Shown in pieces: positions 25,312 to 33,865 of a DNA stretch of 64,000 nucleotides; position 1 is the stretch's first letter; each line of letters opens with the position of its first letter. A program made the position numbers and the translations under genes. The stretch spans positions 62,001 through 126,000 of the forward strand of contig JADKJL010000009.1 in the NCBI GenBank assembly GCA_016721015.1, read 5' to 3'. This DNA is from Lysobacterales bacterium (lineage in GTDB: Bacteria > Pseudomonadota > Gammaproteobacteria > Xanthomonadales > Rhodanobacteraceae). Under the pieces are notes generated by a model. It saw only the letters and a program-made list of their open reading frames with translations, made no database searches and had not been told where the DNA came from.

Positions 25312-26081
25312 CAGATGCCGCCGCTTGCCTGTACGCGCACGGATTCGTGCGGCGGCGACAAGCCGACCACCTCGCCACGCGTGGCAACGCGATAGCCTTT
25401 TCCACGCAGGATGTCTGCCTCGGCCAGCGAGCCGTAGTGATAGAGAATCAGGCGTTCGCGCAGCTCGGGCGGATATTCGCGCTCAAGGTCGTCGATGCCG
25501 GAATGCGATGGATTGCCGTGCACGACGCAGTCATGCGCGACCAGTTCACCCGCTCCGGCCATGCCCGCAAGCACTTCGGGAATGGGGCGCGTATCGCCGG
25601 TCCAAACCAGGCTGGCACGCAGCGAAATACCGAACGAAGTCATCGGTGCATGGTGCCGGGTCGGGAACACATCGAACCAGATTCCCTGATGCCAGAACCC
25701 GCGCGACAAGGCGATCAACTGGAAGGCATCCCAGAAATTCGCGCCACCTTCGGCCAATACCTGCGGGTAGTCGGCGACCCGCGCTTGCAAGATGGGCACA
25801 AGCGCAGCGTGCGCGTAGATCCTCAGCTTGCCTCGTCGATCGGCGTCGAAGTAGGTCGAGAAGAAAAGGCGCTCGAGTCCGCCGACATGATCCATGTGTG
25901 CATGGGTCAGGTAGATCGCCTTCGGTGCCGATCGATAGTGTTCAAGGTACGCCGTCAGGGCATCCGGACCGCAATCGATCATCAGCAGCGGCTCGCCGTC
26001 ACGCTCGATCACGGCCGAGGCCGAACCAAGCTCGGTCGCATGCGCGTTGCCGACACCAAGAAACCGCAAGGCAAGATTCAC
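25311..26081 (-). CDS. MBL-fold metal-dependent hydrolase
   Basis: A 256-aa metallo-beta-lactamase-fold protein of the RNase Z/PhnP-like class. The metal motif THAHMDHVGG is complete; further ligands are in RHHAPMTSFG, VWTGDTRPIPEV and LYHYGS. The leading FLGVGNAHATELGSAS resembles RNase Z-type enzymes, but the exosite arm for tRNA is not evident, so the substrate is unknown. It overlaps kdkA (ATGA) and moaA (TGATG) on either side, forming a continuous reading chain with the molybdopterin genes. Confidence 0.85.
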   Translation of the reverse strand: MNLALRFLGVGNAHATELGSASAVIERDGEPLLMIDCGPDALTAYLEHYRSAPKAIYLTHAHMDHVGGLERLFFSTYFDADRRGKLRIYAHAALVPILQARVADYPQVLAEGGANFWDAFQLIALSRGFWHQGIWFDVFPTRHHAPMTSFGISLRASLVWTGDTRPIPEVLAGMAGAGELVAHDCVVHGNPSHSGIDDLEREYPPELRERLILYHYGSLAEADILRGKGYRVATRGEVVGLSPPHESVRVQASGGI

Positions 26082-26818
26082 GGGCGCTTTCCCCGCGCAT
26101 AGCGGTCAGCCAGGCTGCGGTGATAGGCGGCCAGCAATGGATGCCAGAACACCTCATCGAATTCAGCCATGTGCTTGTACGCCTGCAACTTGCGAAACGA
26201 TCGCAGCAGGCGCTCGAGGTTGGCCTGTTGCCAGATCATGGCCGGCTTGCGTTTTGCGCAGCGATCGAAATCGATCAACCAGACCTTGCCGGCCGCATCG
26301 ACCAGGATGTTGGTCGCATTGAGATCGGCGTGCCAGACGCCCTCGGCATGGAAGTGGGCCAGCGTGCGTCCGACCCGGGTCGCCACCGCGGCATCGAGCG
26401 CCCGAGCAGCGAGTCGCTCGGCGAGGGTCTGGGCACCGGGTATCTGCCGCGTTATCAGATCGGCCTGATAACTCAGGCGAGAGCGCACATAGCGCGCCAT
26501 CAGCGGCTCCGGCACCGGCAAACCGGCCTGCGCCAGTTCGGCAAGCAGGCGGAACTCGCGAAACGCCCGGGTTCTCTCGCGCCCCGCCCACAGGTAGCGA
26601 TCCTTGCTGACGCGGGCAACCAGACCGCCACGCCGATAATGGCGCAGCACGCAGGCCGCAAACGGCGCATCGAAGAACACCACCGCGCCGCGCCCGGCAT
26701 GCTGACCGTCGGCGGCCATCGAACTGCGCGCGAACCACTGCTCGTCCGCTTCGGCGATCTGTGCCGAATCGAACAGGATCGCGCCATGTGCTGTTTTCTG
26801 AATTTGCGCCTTGATCAT
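26078..26818 (-). CDS. kdkA: 3-deoxy-D-manno-octulosonic acid kinase
   Basis: A 246-aa kinase-fold protein. RRGGLVARVSKDRYLW (near the N lobe), VWHADLNATNILVD (catalytic loop with Asp) and VWLIDFDRCAKRK (metal-binding DFD) are the KdkA/WaaP family signatures. KdkA phosphorylates the first Kdo of the lipopolysaccharide inner core, replacing a second Kdo in some gammaproteobacteria. It is divergent from the family 9 glycosyltransferase gene, consistent with an LPS core locus. Confidence 0.92.
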   Translation of the reverse strand: MIKAQIQKTAHGAILFDSAQIAEADEQWFARSSMAADGQHAGRGAVVFFDAPFAACVLRHYRRGGLVARVSKDRYLWAGRERTRAFREFRLLAELAQAGLPVPEPLMARYVRSRLSYQADLITRQIPGAQTLAERLAARALDAAVATRVGRTLAHFHAEGVWHADLNATNILVDAAGKVWLIDFDRCAKRKPAMIWQQANLERLLRSFRKLQAYKHMAEFDEVFWHPLLAAYHRSLADRYARGKRP

Positions 26819-26988
26819 GGGCTGACGGGAAATATCGCTTGCGAGCTGCGGATTCTAGCAAGGCTGGCAACACAGTCCCCAGACCCGGTCAATTGTCGCC
26901 GCACCGACACATGACTGAATGCACTTCGCGTCGTGAGGCACAGCCTGAGACAATGCCCGATTCATCCCGTTCAGGAGCTTGCCGCCGG

Positions 26989-28086
26989 ATGCGGAACAGA
27001 TTGGAAGTCGAACCCGCCACTGCGCTGGAATCGCTGTGCATCCTGCGCACTTCGGCGATTGGTGATGTCACGCATGTCGTTCCGCTTGTCCGCACATTGC
27101 AGGCGGCACTGCCCCAAACCCGGTTGACGTGGTTGATCGGCAAGCTCGAGCATCGCGTCGTGGGTGACCTGGAGGGCGTCGAATTCATCGTGTTCGACAA
27201 GGGAATCGGGCGCGACGGATTTCGTGCCGTGCGTGAAAAACTGGCCGGGCGGCGCTTTTCGGCCCTGCTGCACATGCAGGTGGCGTTGCGCTCGAACATC
27301 CTCAGCGTGCTGGTCAAGTCACCGCTGCGCATCGGTTATGACCGCGCACGCTCGAAAGACCTGCATGGCCTGTTCATCAATTGCCGCATACCGGCGCGCA
27401 GTGGTGAACACGTACTCGATGGCATGGCCAGCTTCCTTGAGCCGCTGGGCCTTATCCAGGAAACGGTGCGCTGGGATATCCCGATTCCCGCGGAGGCCGA
27501 AGAATTTGCCGATCGCCACCTTCCGCGCGGTCGGCGCACCCTGTTGATCAGCCCCACTTCCAGTCATCGGCTGCGCAACTGGCGACCCGAGCGATATGCC
27601 GCGGTCGCCGACCATGCCATGAACGAACTTGGCTGGCGCGTCGTGCTTTGCGGAGGCCCAAGAACGTTCGAGCGTGAATTCGCCAACCAAATCCTCTCGC
27701 ACATGCAGACGCCATGCCTGGATCTGACTGGCAAGGACACCCTGAAGCAGTTGCTCGCCCTGCTGCGCCGCGCCGATCTCGTACTGGCGCCGGATTCTGG
27801 GCCCATGCACATGGCCAATGCGGTTGGCACGCCAGTGCTCGGCTTGCATGCGGCGAGCAATCCGCAGCGCTCGGGACCCTACTCGGATCGTCAATGGTGT
27901 ATCGATCGCTACGACGCCGCCGCGCGCAAATTCCGGCGCAAGCCCGCCGAGAAGCTCGCCTGGGGCACCAAGCTGGAGTACCCCGGCGTCATGGATCTGA
28001 TCGAAGTCGACGATGTGATCGAGCGCTTGCAGGCGTTTTCGTCACACCTCGACACGTCCGGGCGCCACGCCGTGCAGCCTGAATGA
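26989..28086 (+). CDS. Family 9 glycosyltransferase (heptosyltransferase-like)
   Basis: A 365-aa GT-B protein of family GT9. ILRTSAIGDVTHVVPLVRTL at the N-terminus is the conserved acceptor-side loop; the C-terminal ADP-heptose site has LISPTSSHRLRNWRPERYA and LVLAPDSGPMHMANAVGTPVLGLHA. Expected role: adding a heptose to the LPS inner core near Kdo. The start at 26989 is chosen for AGGAG 11 bases upstream; ATG at 26953 and 26911 also keep the frame. The intergenic region with kdkA is a shared divergent promoter region. Confidence 0.88.
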   Translation: MRNRLEVEPATALESLCILRTSAIGDVTHVVPLVRTLQAALPQTRLTWLIGKLEHRVVGDLEGVEFIVFDKGIGRDGFRAVREKLAGRRFSALLHMQVALRSNILSVLVKSPLRIGYDRARSKDLHGLFINCRIPARSGEHVLDGMASFLEPLGLIQETVRWDIPIPAEAEEFADRHLPRGRRTLLISPTSSHRLRNWRPERYAAVADHAMNELGWRVVLCGGPRTFEREFANQILSHMQTPCLDLTGKDTLKQLLALLRRADLVLAPDSGPMHMANAVGTPVLGLHAASNPQRSGPYSDRQWCIDRYDAAARKFRRKPAEKLAWGTKLEYPGVMDLIEVDDVIERLQAFSSHLDTSGRHAVQPE

Positions 28087-28146
28087 AACACAACCTGTCG
28101 GCGCGATTGGATGGTCTGCTCCATTTTCATGCGTCAGGCTGCGGCC

Positions 28147-28776
28147 ATGAATCTGTTCCTGTCACCCTCCGCCCGGCCCCCAGCGCGTCATCGGGGCAAC
28201 CATCCGCCAGCTCCAAAGAACCGGGCGAACACCGGGAATTCCACCAAGCCGATCTTTCTCGACGACGGCGCCATGCTGGTACTGCGACCGATCGACCCAG
28301 CCGATGTCGATGCGCTGATCCGCGCATTCAAGCGCATGACTCCGGAACAGGTGCGTGCGCGTGTCTTCCACGCCTTGAGCGAACTGCCCGAACCAGTCGC
28401 CCGTGCCATGTGCCGTACTGATCCTGATGAGGGCGTCGCCCTGGTCGCCACCGATCCGGATGGCGCAGAAATTCGCGGCGAGGCGCGCGTGCATTTCGAT
28501 CCGGTGACCCAATCCGCTGAACTCGCGATCGCGATCGATCCTGAATACACCGGCCGAGGCCTTGGCCGCATCCTGGTCGAAAACCTGATTGAAGCGTCAA
28601 AGGCGCATGGCGCCCTGGAGATCTGGGGCGATACCCAGGCCGGCAATTTCGCCATGCTTCGGTTGACCCGGCGTCTCGGTTTTGAGCATCAGCGCAAACG
28701 CGAAGAGGCCGGCCTTGTGCGTTTCAGCTTGAACCTCGACCCGGCTTGCGCCCACGAGTGCAACCCAGATCGTTAG
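28147..28776 (+). CDS. GNAT-family N-acetyltransferase
   Basis: A 209-aa GNAT protein. The acetyl-CoA site is recognisable in AELAIAIDPEYTGRGLGRILVENLIE (motif A, the G-x-G-R-x-L pattern) and in NFAMLRLTRRLGFEH (motif B). The domain begins with MLVLRPIDPADVDALIRAF at about residue 45; the leading residues are Pro/Ala/Arg-rich and the start is uncertain (ATG at 28111 and 28129 are in frame). It resembles the C-terminal acetyltransferase domain of protein acetyltransferases (PatZ-like, without the CoA-ligase part). Acceptor unknown. Confidence 0.82.
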   Translation: MNLFLSPSARPPARHRGNHPPAPKNRANTGNSTKPIFLDDGAMLVLRPIDPADVDALIRAFKRMTPEQVRARVFHALSELPEPVARAMCRTDPDEGVALVATDPDGAEIRGEARVHFDPVTQSAELAIAIDPEYTGRGLGRILVENLIEASKAHGALEIWGDTQAGNFAMLRLTRRLGFEHQRKREEAGLVRFSLNLDPACAHECNPDR

Positions 28777-28927
28777 CGACCGCTTGCGCTTTGGCAATAG
28801 CCGATGAAACCTGCAGCGCCAACTCACGTTCAGCGATTTCCTGCGGCCCGATGAAACATTCGGGCTAAACTGCGCGCCCCGCGCTGGACGCAGACTGCTT
28901 CCGGCGCTGCCGCTTTTTGCTGACTCG

Positions 28928-31900
28928 ATGACCCGAACTGCCCTGATTCAAACTCCGCTGCCGAACTCGCCGAAGCAGCGCCGCCAATGGAATACCCCGA
29001 ACGGATCCGCCCTGGCCCTGGCCCTGGCGGAAGTCGGGCGCCGCCATGAAGGTCTGGTGGTCGTGCTCACGCGCGATACCCATACGGCGCACACGCTGGA
29101 ATCCGAGATCGGCGTGTTTGCCGGTGACGAGCTCGAAGTGCTGCAGTTCCCGGACTGGGAAACCCTGCCCTACGACCTGTTCGCGCCGCACCCGGATATC
29201 GTCTCCCAGCGCGTCGCCACGCTGTACCGCCTGCCGAGCCTTCACCGCGGCGTGCTTGTCGTGCCGATCGCAACCCTGATGCAGCGCCTTGCACCGCGCA
29301 GCTTCATCACCGGTTCGGGCCTCGTGCTTGAAGGTGGCCAGCATTTCGATCTGGCGGCCGAACAGCGTCGCTTGTCCGAAGCCGGCTACCGGAACGTGCC
29401 ACAGGTGCAGGAACCCGGCGATTTCGCTATTCGCGGCGCGATCGTCGACATTTTCCCGACCGGCAGCAGCGTTCCCTATCGCATCGAGTTGTTCGATGAG
29501 GACGTCGATTCGATCCGCACCTTCGACCCTGAAACCCAGCGTTCGGCAAACAAGGTCGACAACGTGCGCCTGCTTCCCGCGCGCGAATTTCCGCTGACCG
29601 AGGAAACCGCGAAGGATTTCCGCAATGCACTGCGCGAGCGCTTTCCGATCGACCCGCGGCGTTGTCCGCTGTATCAGGATATCAAGGAAGGGACGGCACC
29701 AGCGGGCATCGAGTACTACCTGCCGATGTTCTTTGCGCAGAGCCTGTTCGGCGCGACCGAAACCTTGTTCGACTATCTCGCTGCGAATGCCTTGTTTGTT
29801 GTTTGCGATGGCGCGCTCGAGGCCGCCGAACAGTTCTCGCGGCAGACCGAAGAACGCTACGAGCAGCGCGCACACGACATCGAGCGGCCGATCCTGCCGG
29901 TATCCGAGCTTTACCTTTCCGCGCAGGCCTTGCGCGAGCGGCTGAACCAGCAGTTGCGCATCGACCTGGTCGCCCCCGGCACCGATGAGCGCGCGGTCGA
30001 TCTGGGCACGCAGCCGGTTCCTTCATTGCCGATCAACCGCAAGGACGAGACGCCAGCGGCGGAGTTGCAACGGTTCGTTGCAACCTATCCGGGTCGGATC
30101 CTGATCGCGACCGAATCAGCCGGTCGGCGGGAAGCGCTGATCGAGCAGATCAGCGCGGCTGGAATGCCGCTGGCGACGGTGGGCTCATGGCGCGAGTTCG
30201 TCAATGCGGATCATGCGCCTCGATTGGCCATCACGGTCGCCGCGCTTGAGCAGGGTTTTGCCCTGATCAAACCGGCCTTGAGCATATTGACCGAGCGCGA
30301 ATTGCTCGGCGAGCGTGCCCAGCAAAGTCGCCGACGCAAACGTGCCGCCCGCGATCCCGAAGCGGTGATCCGAGATCTGACCGAACTCGGCATCGGCTCA
30401 CCGATCGTGCACGTCGATCATGGTGTCGGCCGCTACCAGGGATTGCTCAAGCTCGATGTGGGCGGTTCGGATGGCGAGTTCCTGGCCATCGAATACGCCA
30501 AGGGCGACAAGCTCTATGTGCCGGTTTCGCAACTTCAGTTGGTCAGTCGCTACTCGGGCACCGCGCCGGAGCTCGCGCCGCTGCATTCGCTCGGTGGCGA
30601 GGCCTGGGACAGGGCCAAGCGCCGTGCGGCCGAAAAGGTGCGCGATGTCGCTGCCGAACTGCTCGCCATCTACGCCCAGCGTGAGGCACGTCCTGGCACA
30701 GCGCTTTCGATCGACCGCCTCATGTATGACCAGTTCGCCTCGGCCTTCCCGTTCGAGGAGACACCCGACCAGTTGCAGGCCATCGAAGCGGTGATCACCG
30801 ATCTTGCCCGCGCCCGGCCGATGGACCGGGTGGTCTGCGGTGACGTCGGCTTCGGCAAGACCGAGGTCGCCCTGCGCGCGGCCTTTGTCACTGCGATCTC
30901 GGGCAAGCAGGTCGGCATGCTCGCGCCAACCACCCTGCTCGCCCAGCAGCACTACCAGAATTTCCGTGACCGTCTGGCCGACTGGCCAGTCCGCGTCGAA
31001 GTGCTGTCGCGCTTCAAATCGAAGAAGGAAATTACCGAGATCCTGGCCAAGCTCGCCGAGGGTCAGATCGACATCATCATCGGTACGCACAAGTTGTTGC
31101 AGTCCGACGTGAAGTTCAAGGATCTCGGCTTGCTCATCGTCGACGAGGAACAGCGTTTCGGCGTGCGACAGAAAGAGCAATTGAAAAAATTGCGTGCCGA
31201 GGTCGACCTGCTCACGCTCACGGCCACGCCGATTCCGCGCACCTTGAACATGGCCATGGCCGGTTTGCGCGATCTATCCATCATTGCCACGCCACCGGCG
31301 CATCGACTGGCGGTCAAGACCTTTATCGGCCACTGGGATCCGGCCCTGATTCGGGAGGCATTCCAGCGCGAACTGCAACGCGGCGGCCAGGTCTACTTCC
31401 TGCACAACGAAGTCGAGTCGATCGAAAAGACAGCGCGCGAACTCGAGGCACTGGTGCCTGATGCGCGCGTGCGCATCGCCCACGGCCAGATGCCGGAGCG
31501 CGAGCTTGAACAGGTCATGCTGGATTTCTACCGCCAGCGTTTCAACGTCATGGTCTGCACCACGATCATCGAATCGGGCATCGACGTGCCGAGCGCAAAC
31601 ACGATCGTGATCAATCGCGCCGACAAATTCGGCCTCGCCCAGTTGCACCAGTTGCGCGGACGGGTCGGCCGATCGCATCACCGTGCGTATGCCTTCCTGA
31701 TCGTGCCCGATGGGCGCTCGATCACCGCCGATGCCGAAAAGCGTCTCGAAGCGCTGGCCTCGCTCGAAGACCTTGGTGCGGGCTTCACCCTCGCCACCCA
31801 CGACCTGGAAATCCGCGGTGCCGGCGAGCTGCTTGGCGAGGAGCAGTCCGGACAGATCGAGGAAATCGGATTCACCATGTACCGCGACATGCTCGACCGC

Positions 31901-32404
31901 GCCGTCCGCGCGCTGAAATCCGGCAAGGTCCCCGATTTTGATCTGACCAGCGATCACGAAGCCGAAATCGAGTTGCATGTCGCTGCGCTGATCCCCGACG
32001 ACTACCTCGCCGACGTCAACGCCCGCCTGACCCTGTACAAGCGCATTTCGAGCGCCACCGACGAGGATGCCTTGCGCGATCTGCAGGTCGAGATGGTCGA
32101 CCGCTTCGGTCTGCTGCCCGATCAGGTCAAGAACCTGTTCGCCGTCACCGAAATCAAGTTGCTGGCTACACCCCTCGGCATTCGCAAGCTCGAACTCGGT
32201 GCCAACGGCGGCCGCGTGCTGTTCAACCCGAAACCCAATATCGATCCAATGACCGTGATCCGCATGATCCAGACTTTGCCGAAAGTGTATGCGCTGGATG
32301 GCCAGGACAAGTTGAAGATCAAGCTCCAGCTCGAGGGTGCCAGCGAACGGATTCGCGTAGCCCGCGAAATCATTGTCGCCCTGGCGAAGCGGACTACGAA
32401 CTGA
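28928..32404 (+). CDS. mfd: Transcription-repair coupling factor Mfd
   Basis: An 1158-aa Mfd that removes RNA polymerase stalled at DNA lesions and recruits UvrA. The UvrB-like N-terminal part (about 1-340) includes DYLAANALFVVCDGA; the RNA polymerase interaction domain (about 485-560) has HVDHGVGRYQGLL; the SF2 motor has Walker A GDVGFGKTEVALRAAF (about 637), DEEQRFG (about 738), TATPIPRTLNMA and HQLRGRVGRSHHRAYAF; the C-terminal D7/TRCF domain closes it. Normal length. A long ORF on the opposite strand (28865-29875) is a shadow. Confidence 0.97.
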   Translation: MTRTALIQTPLPNSPKQRRQWNTPNGSALALALAEVGRRHEGLVVVLTRDTHTAHTLESEIGVFAGDELEVLQFPDWETLPYDLFAPHPDIVSQRVATLYRLPSLHRGVLVVPIATLMQRLAPRSFITGSGLVLEGGQHFDLAAEQRRLSEAGYRNVPQVQEPGDFAIRGAIVDIFPTGSSVPYRIELFDEDVDSIRTFDPETQRSANKVDNVRLLPAREFPLTEETAKDFRNALRERFPIDPRRCPLYQDIKEGTAPAGIEYYLPMFFAQSLFGATETLFDYLAANALFVVCDGALEAAEQFSRQTEERYEQRAHDIERPILPVSELYLSAQALRERLNQQLRIDLVAPGTDERAVDLGTQPVPSLPINRKDETPAAELQRFVATYPGRILIATESAGRREALIEQISAAGMPLATVGSWREFVNADHAPRLAITVAALEQGFALIKPALSILTERELLGERAQQSRRRKRAARDPEAVIRDLTELGIGSPIVHVDHGVGRYQGLLKLDVGGSDGEFLAIEYAKGDKLYVPVSQLQLVSRYSGTAPELAPLHSLGGEAWDRAKRRAAEKVRDVAAELLAIYAQREARPGTALSIDRLMYDQFASAFPFEETPDQLQAIEAVITDLARARPMDRVVCGDVGFGKTEVALRAAFVTAISGKQVGMLAPTTLLAQQHYQNFRDRLADWPVRVEVLSRFKSKKEITEILAKLAEGQIDIIIGTHKLLQSDVKFKDLGLLIVDEEQRFGVRQKEQLKKLRAEVDLLTLTATPIPRTLNMAMAGLRDLSIIATPPAHRLAVKTFIGHWDPALIREAFQRELQRGGQVYFLHNEVESIEKTARELEALVPDARVRIAHGQMPERELEQVMLDFYRQRFNVMVCTTIIESGIDVPSANTIVINRADKFGLAQLHQLRGRVGRSHHRAYAFLIVPDGRSITADAEKRLEALASLEDLGAGFTLATHDLEIRGAGELLGEEQSGQIEEIGFTMYRDMLDRAVRALKSGKVPDFDLTSDHEAEIELHVAALIPDDYLADVNARLTLYKRISSATDEDALRDLQVEMVDRFGLLPDQVKNLFAVTEIKLLATPLGIRKLELGANGGRVLFNPKPNIDPMTVIRMIQTLPKVYALDGQDKLKIKLQLEGASERIRVAREIIVALAKRTTN

Positions 32405-32792
32405 GCCTCAATTTTTTCGTGTTCGTTGTGCCCGCCCTTCGACGGCTTCAGGACAGGCTCGGTTGCACCGAAGTGATTTTGCGCTTGCAAAGCACGCTCC
32501 TTCGTCGCGCGGCATCCATGCCGGGGTTTCACTTGCCTCCCACCGCTGGTCACGACCCCGTGGTAGTTTTCGTGGGAGCGACTTCAGTCGCTCCCACGAA
32601 ATACTGATTTCGCGACTGAAGCCTGTCGTGAGCTCGACGACGAATAATGGCAACGAGCGCCGGGAGGTGAGTGAAACCCGGCATGGATGCCGCGCCGCAA
32701 AGCGGCGTAATCATCAATACAAAAACGCGGAACGACGATGTGACAAAGGATTGTTGGTTCCGTTTTCCGAGCTCTCAAAAAAAACAAGACCA
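32405..32792. repeat. Nested inverted-repeat block (REP/MITE-like), no gene
   Basis: The 388 bases between mfd and trhO hold no convincing gene. They carry concentric inverted repeats. The inner hairpin is at 32571-32598. Around it lies an almost perfect 34/35-base inverted repeat (32507-32541 against 32662-32695) whose core CGGCATCCATGCCG is itself nearly palindromic. An outer, more divergent pair follows the pattern TTCGACGGCTTCAGGACAGGC (32438-32460 region) against the inverse near 32620-32640. The concentric order suggests a short non-autonomous mobile element or a composite REP. Confidence 0.8.
32571..32598. repeat. REP-like hairpin CGTGGGAGCGACT
   Basis: A perfect 13-bp inverted repeat with a two-base loop, core GGGAGCGACTTCAGTCGC. 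This sequence type (GTGGGAGCGACT-TC-AGTCGCTCCCAC) belongs to the REP families frequent in Xanthomonadales and Pseudomonas, moved by RAYT transposases. No RAYT gene is in the window. Confidence 0.85.
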
Positions 32793-33545
32793 TCAATCAG
32801 ACAACTCAACCTGCCCGCCAACGATCGGCTTCAACTCGCTATCCAGCGCAATCCGTTCATCGAAAACGAAACACCGGCCCTCGTAGCCAAACCCACCAAC
32901 CTGTTCAAAATAGCCAAGGATCCCGCCATCGAGTTGGTAGACGTTGTCGATACCCTCAGCCTTCATCCACAACGCGGCCTTCTCGCAACGGATGCCCCCC
33001 GTGCAAAAGCTGACCACGGCCGCGCCATCGAACGCATCGCGTTGCTCTGACACTGCTTGCGGAAGATCGGTGAACTTGTCGATCGGCAAGGTCATCGCGC
33101 CGGCAAAGCTGCCGTAAGCGACTTCCTGCCGGTTGCGTGTATCGAGCAGAACAAGGCGATTGCCCTGATCATCCTGACCCTGGGCAATCCAGCGTGCGAG
33201 TTCGGCCGGCGCGAGCGCGCGGGCGCGGCCGGTCGAGGGCGTGGACTCGGGCTGGCGGAAACTGATGATTTCGGCCTTCACCTTGATCTTGAGACGGGCG
33301 AACGGCTGGCTTGCACTCCGGCTGCGCTTGATGACGATGGCGGCGAAGCGTGGATCATTGCGCAATCGATCTACAAACGATTCAATCCCGCGGTCGGATC
33401 CGGCCAGGAAAACGTTGATCCCCTCGTGCGCAATCAGCACGCTGCCCAGCAAGGCATGTGCTTCTGCAATCCCGCGAAGATGCGCGGCAAGCGAATCCGG
33501 GGCGTCGATCGAAACGAACTGGTAGGCGGCAATATTGAGAATCAT
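32793..33545 (-). CDS. trhO: tRNA uridine(34) hydroxylase TrhO (rhodanese family)
   Basis: A 250-aa protein: acylphosphatase-like N-terminal domain (LIAHEGINVFLAGS, about residues 38-52), then a rhodanese domain whose catalytic cysteine lies in VVSFCTGGIRCEKAALWM. TrhO (YceA) makes 5-hydroxyuridine at the wobble position of tRNAs, using oxygen. This form lacks about 100 C-terminal residues present in E. coli YceA, as do many Xanthomonadales homologues; whether it has the full activity is inferred. It is convergent with mfd across the repeat block. Confidence 0.88.
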   Translation of the reverse strand: MILNIAAYQFVSIDAPDSLAAHLRGIAEAHALLGSVLIAHEGINVFLAGSDRGIESFVDRLRNDPRFAAIVIKRSRSASQPFARLKIKVKAEIISFRQPESTPSTGRARALAPAELARWIAQGQDDQGNRLVLLDTRNRQEVAYGSFAGAMTLPIDKFTDLPQAVSEQRDAFDGAAVVSFCTGGIRCEKAALWMKAEGIDNVYQLDGGILGYFEQVGGFGYEGRCFVFDERIALDSELKPIVGGQVELSD

Positions 33546-33675
33546 CGGACAATTTTACGAGAATCCGGCGCAAATCGCGCACTTGCACTGGTCATCCGCT
33601 GCATTCCGCGCTAGAAAGGCATTCGCGCCGACCATGCTGGCGCGACCCGAAAACCAATGACCCAGCGAGGCCCTC

Positions 33676-33777
33676 ATGTCCAAAGGTATGGATTCAAAGA
33701 AAACCGAAAAGAAGAAGCCGGAAAAAACCTTGAAAGAAAAGCGTGCGGCCAAGTCCGAAAAGAAGAAGAGCAAGTAG
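33676..33777 (+). CDS. Conserved 33-aa lysine-rich small protein
   Basis: A 33-codon ORF encoding MSKGMDSKKTEKKKPEKT followed by LKEKRAAKSEKKKSK, with 16 lysines. It has an AGCGAGG motif a few bases before the ATG. The same MxKGMDSKK...KPxKTxxEKRAAK pattern is known to me from very small conserved proteobacterial ORFs that are often left unannotated. Function unknown; the charge suggests nucleic-acid or ribosome contact. A different frame over the same region encodes 33657-33866, which I treat as a shadow. Confidence 0.75.
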   Translation: MSKGMDSKKTEKKKPEKTLKEKRAAKSEKKKSK

Positions 33778-33865
33778 TACGAGCTTCGTTCCCGCCATCG
33801 TCGCCTCGACGCATGGCGGGAGCGGAAACCCTGGTCTGGTCGGTCGCCTCACTCCGGAACCCTTG

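Noticed and set aside
25298..26914. 538-aa plus-strand ORF over MBL hydrolase and kdkA
   Set aside because: Low-complexity Arg/His-rich translation in antisense of two motif-bearing genes.
28865..29875. 336-aa minus-strand ORF over the start of mfd
   Set aside because: Mfd reads through here with full domain signatures; the antisense frame has none.
32405..32792. Small plus-strand ORFs (32373-33050 and 32419-32607)
   Set aside because: They run through the palindromic repeat block, have no ribosome site and atypical composition.
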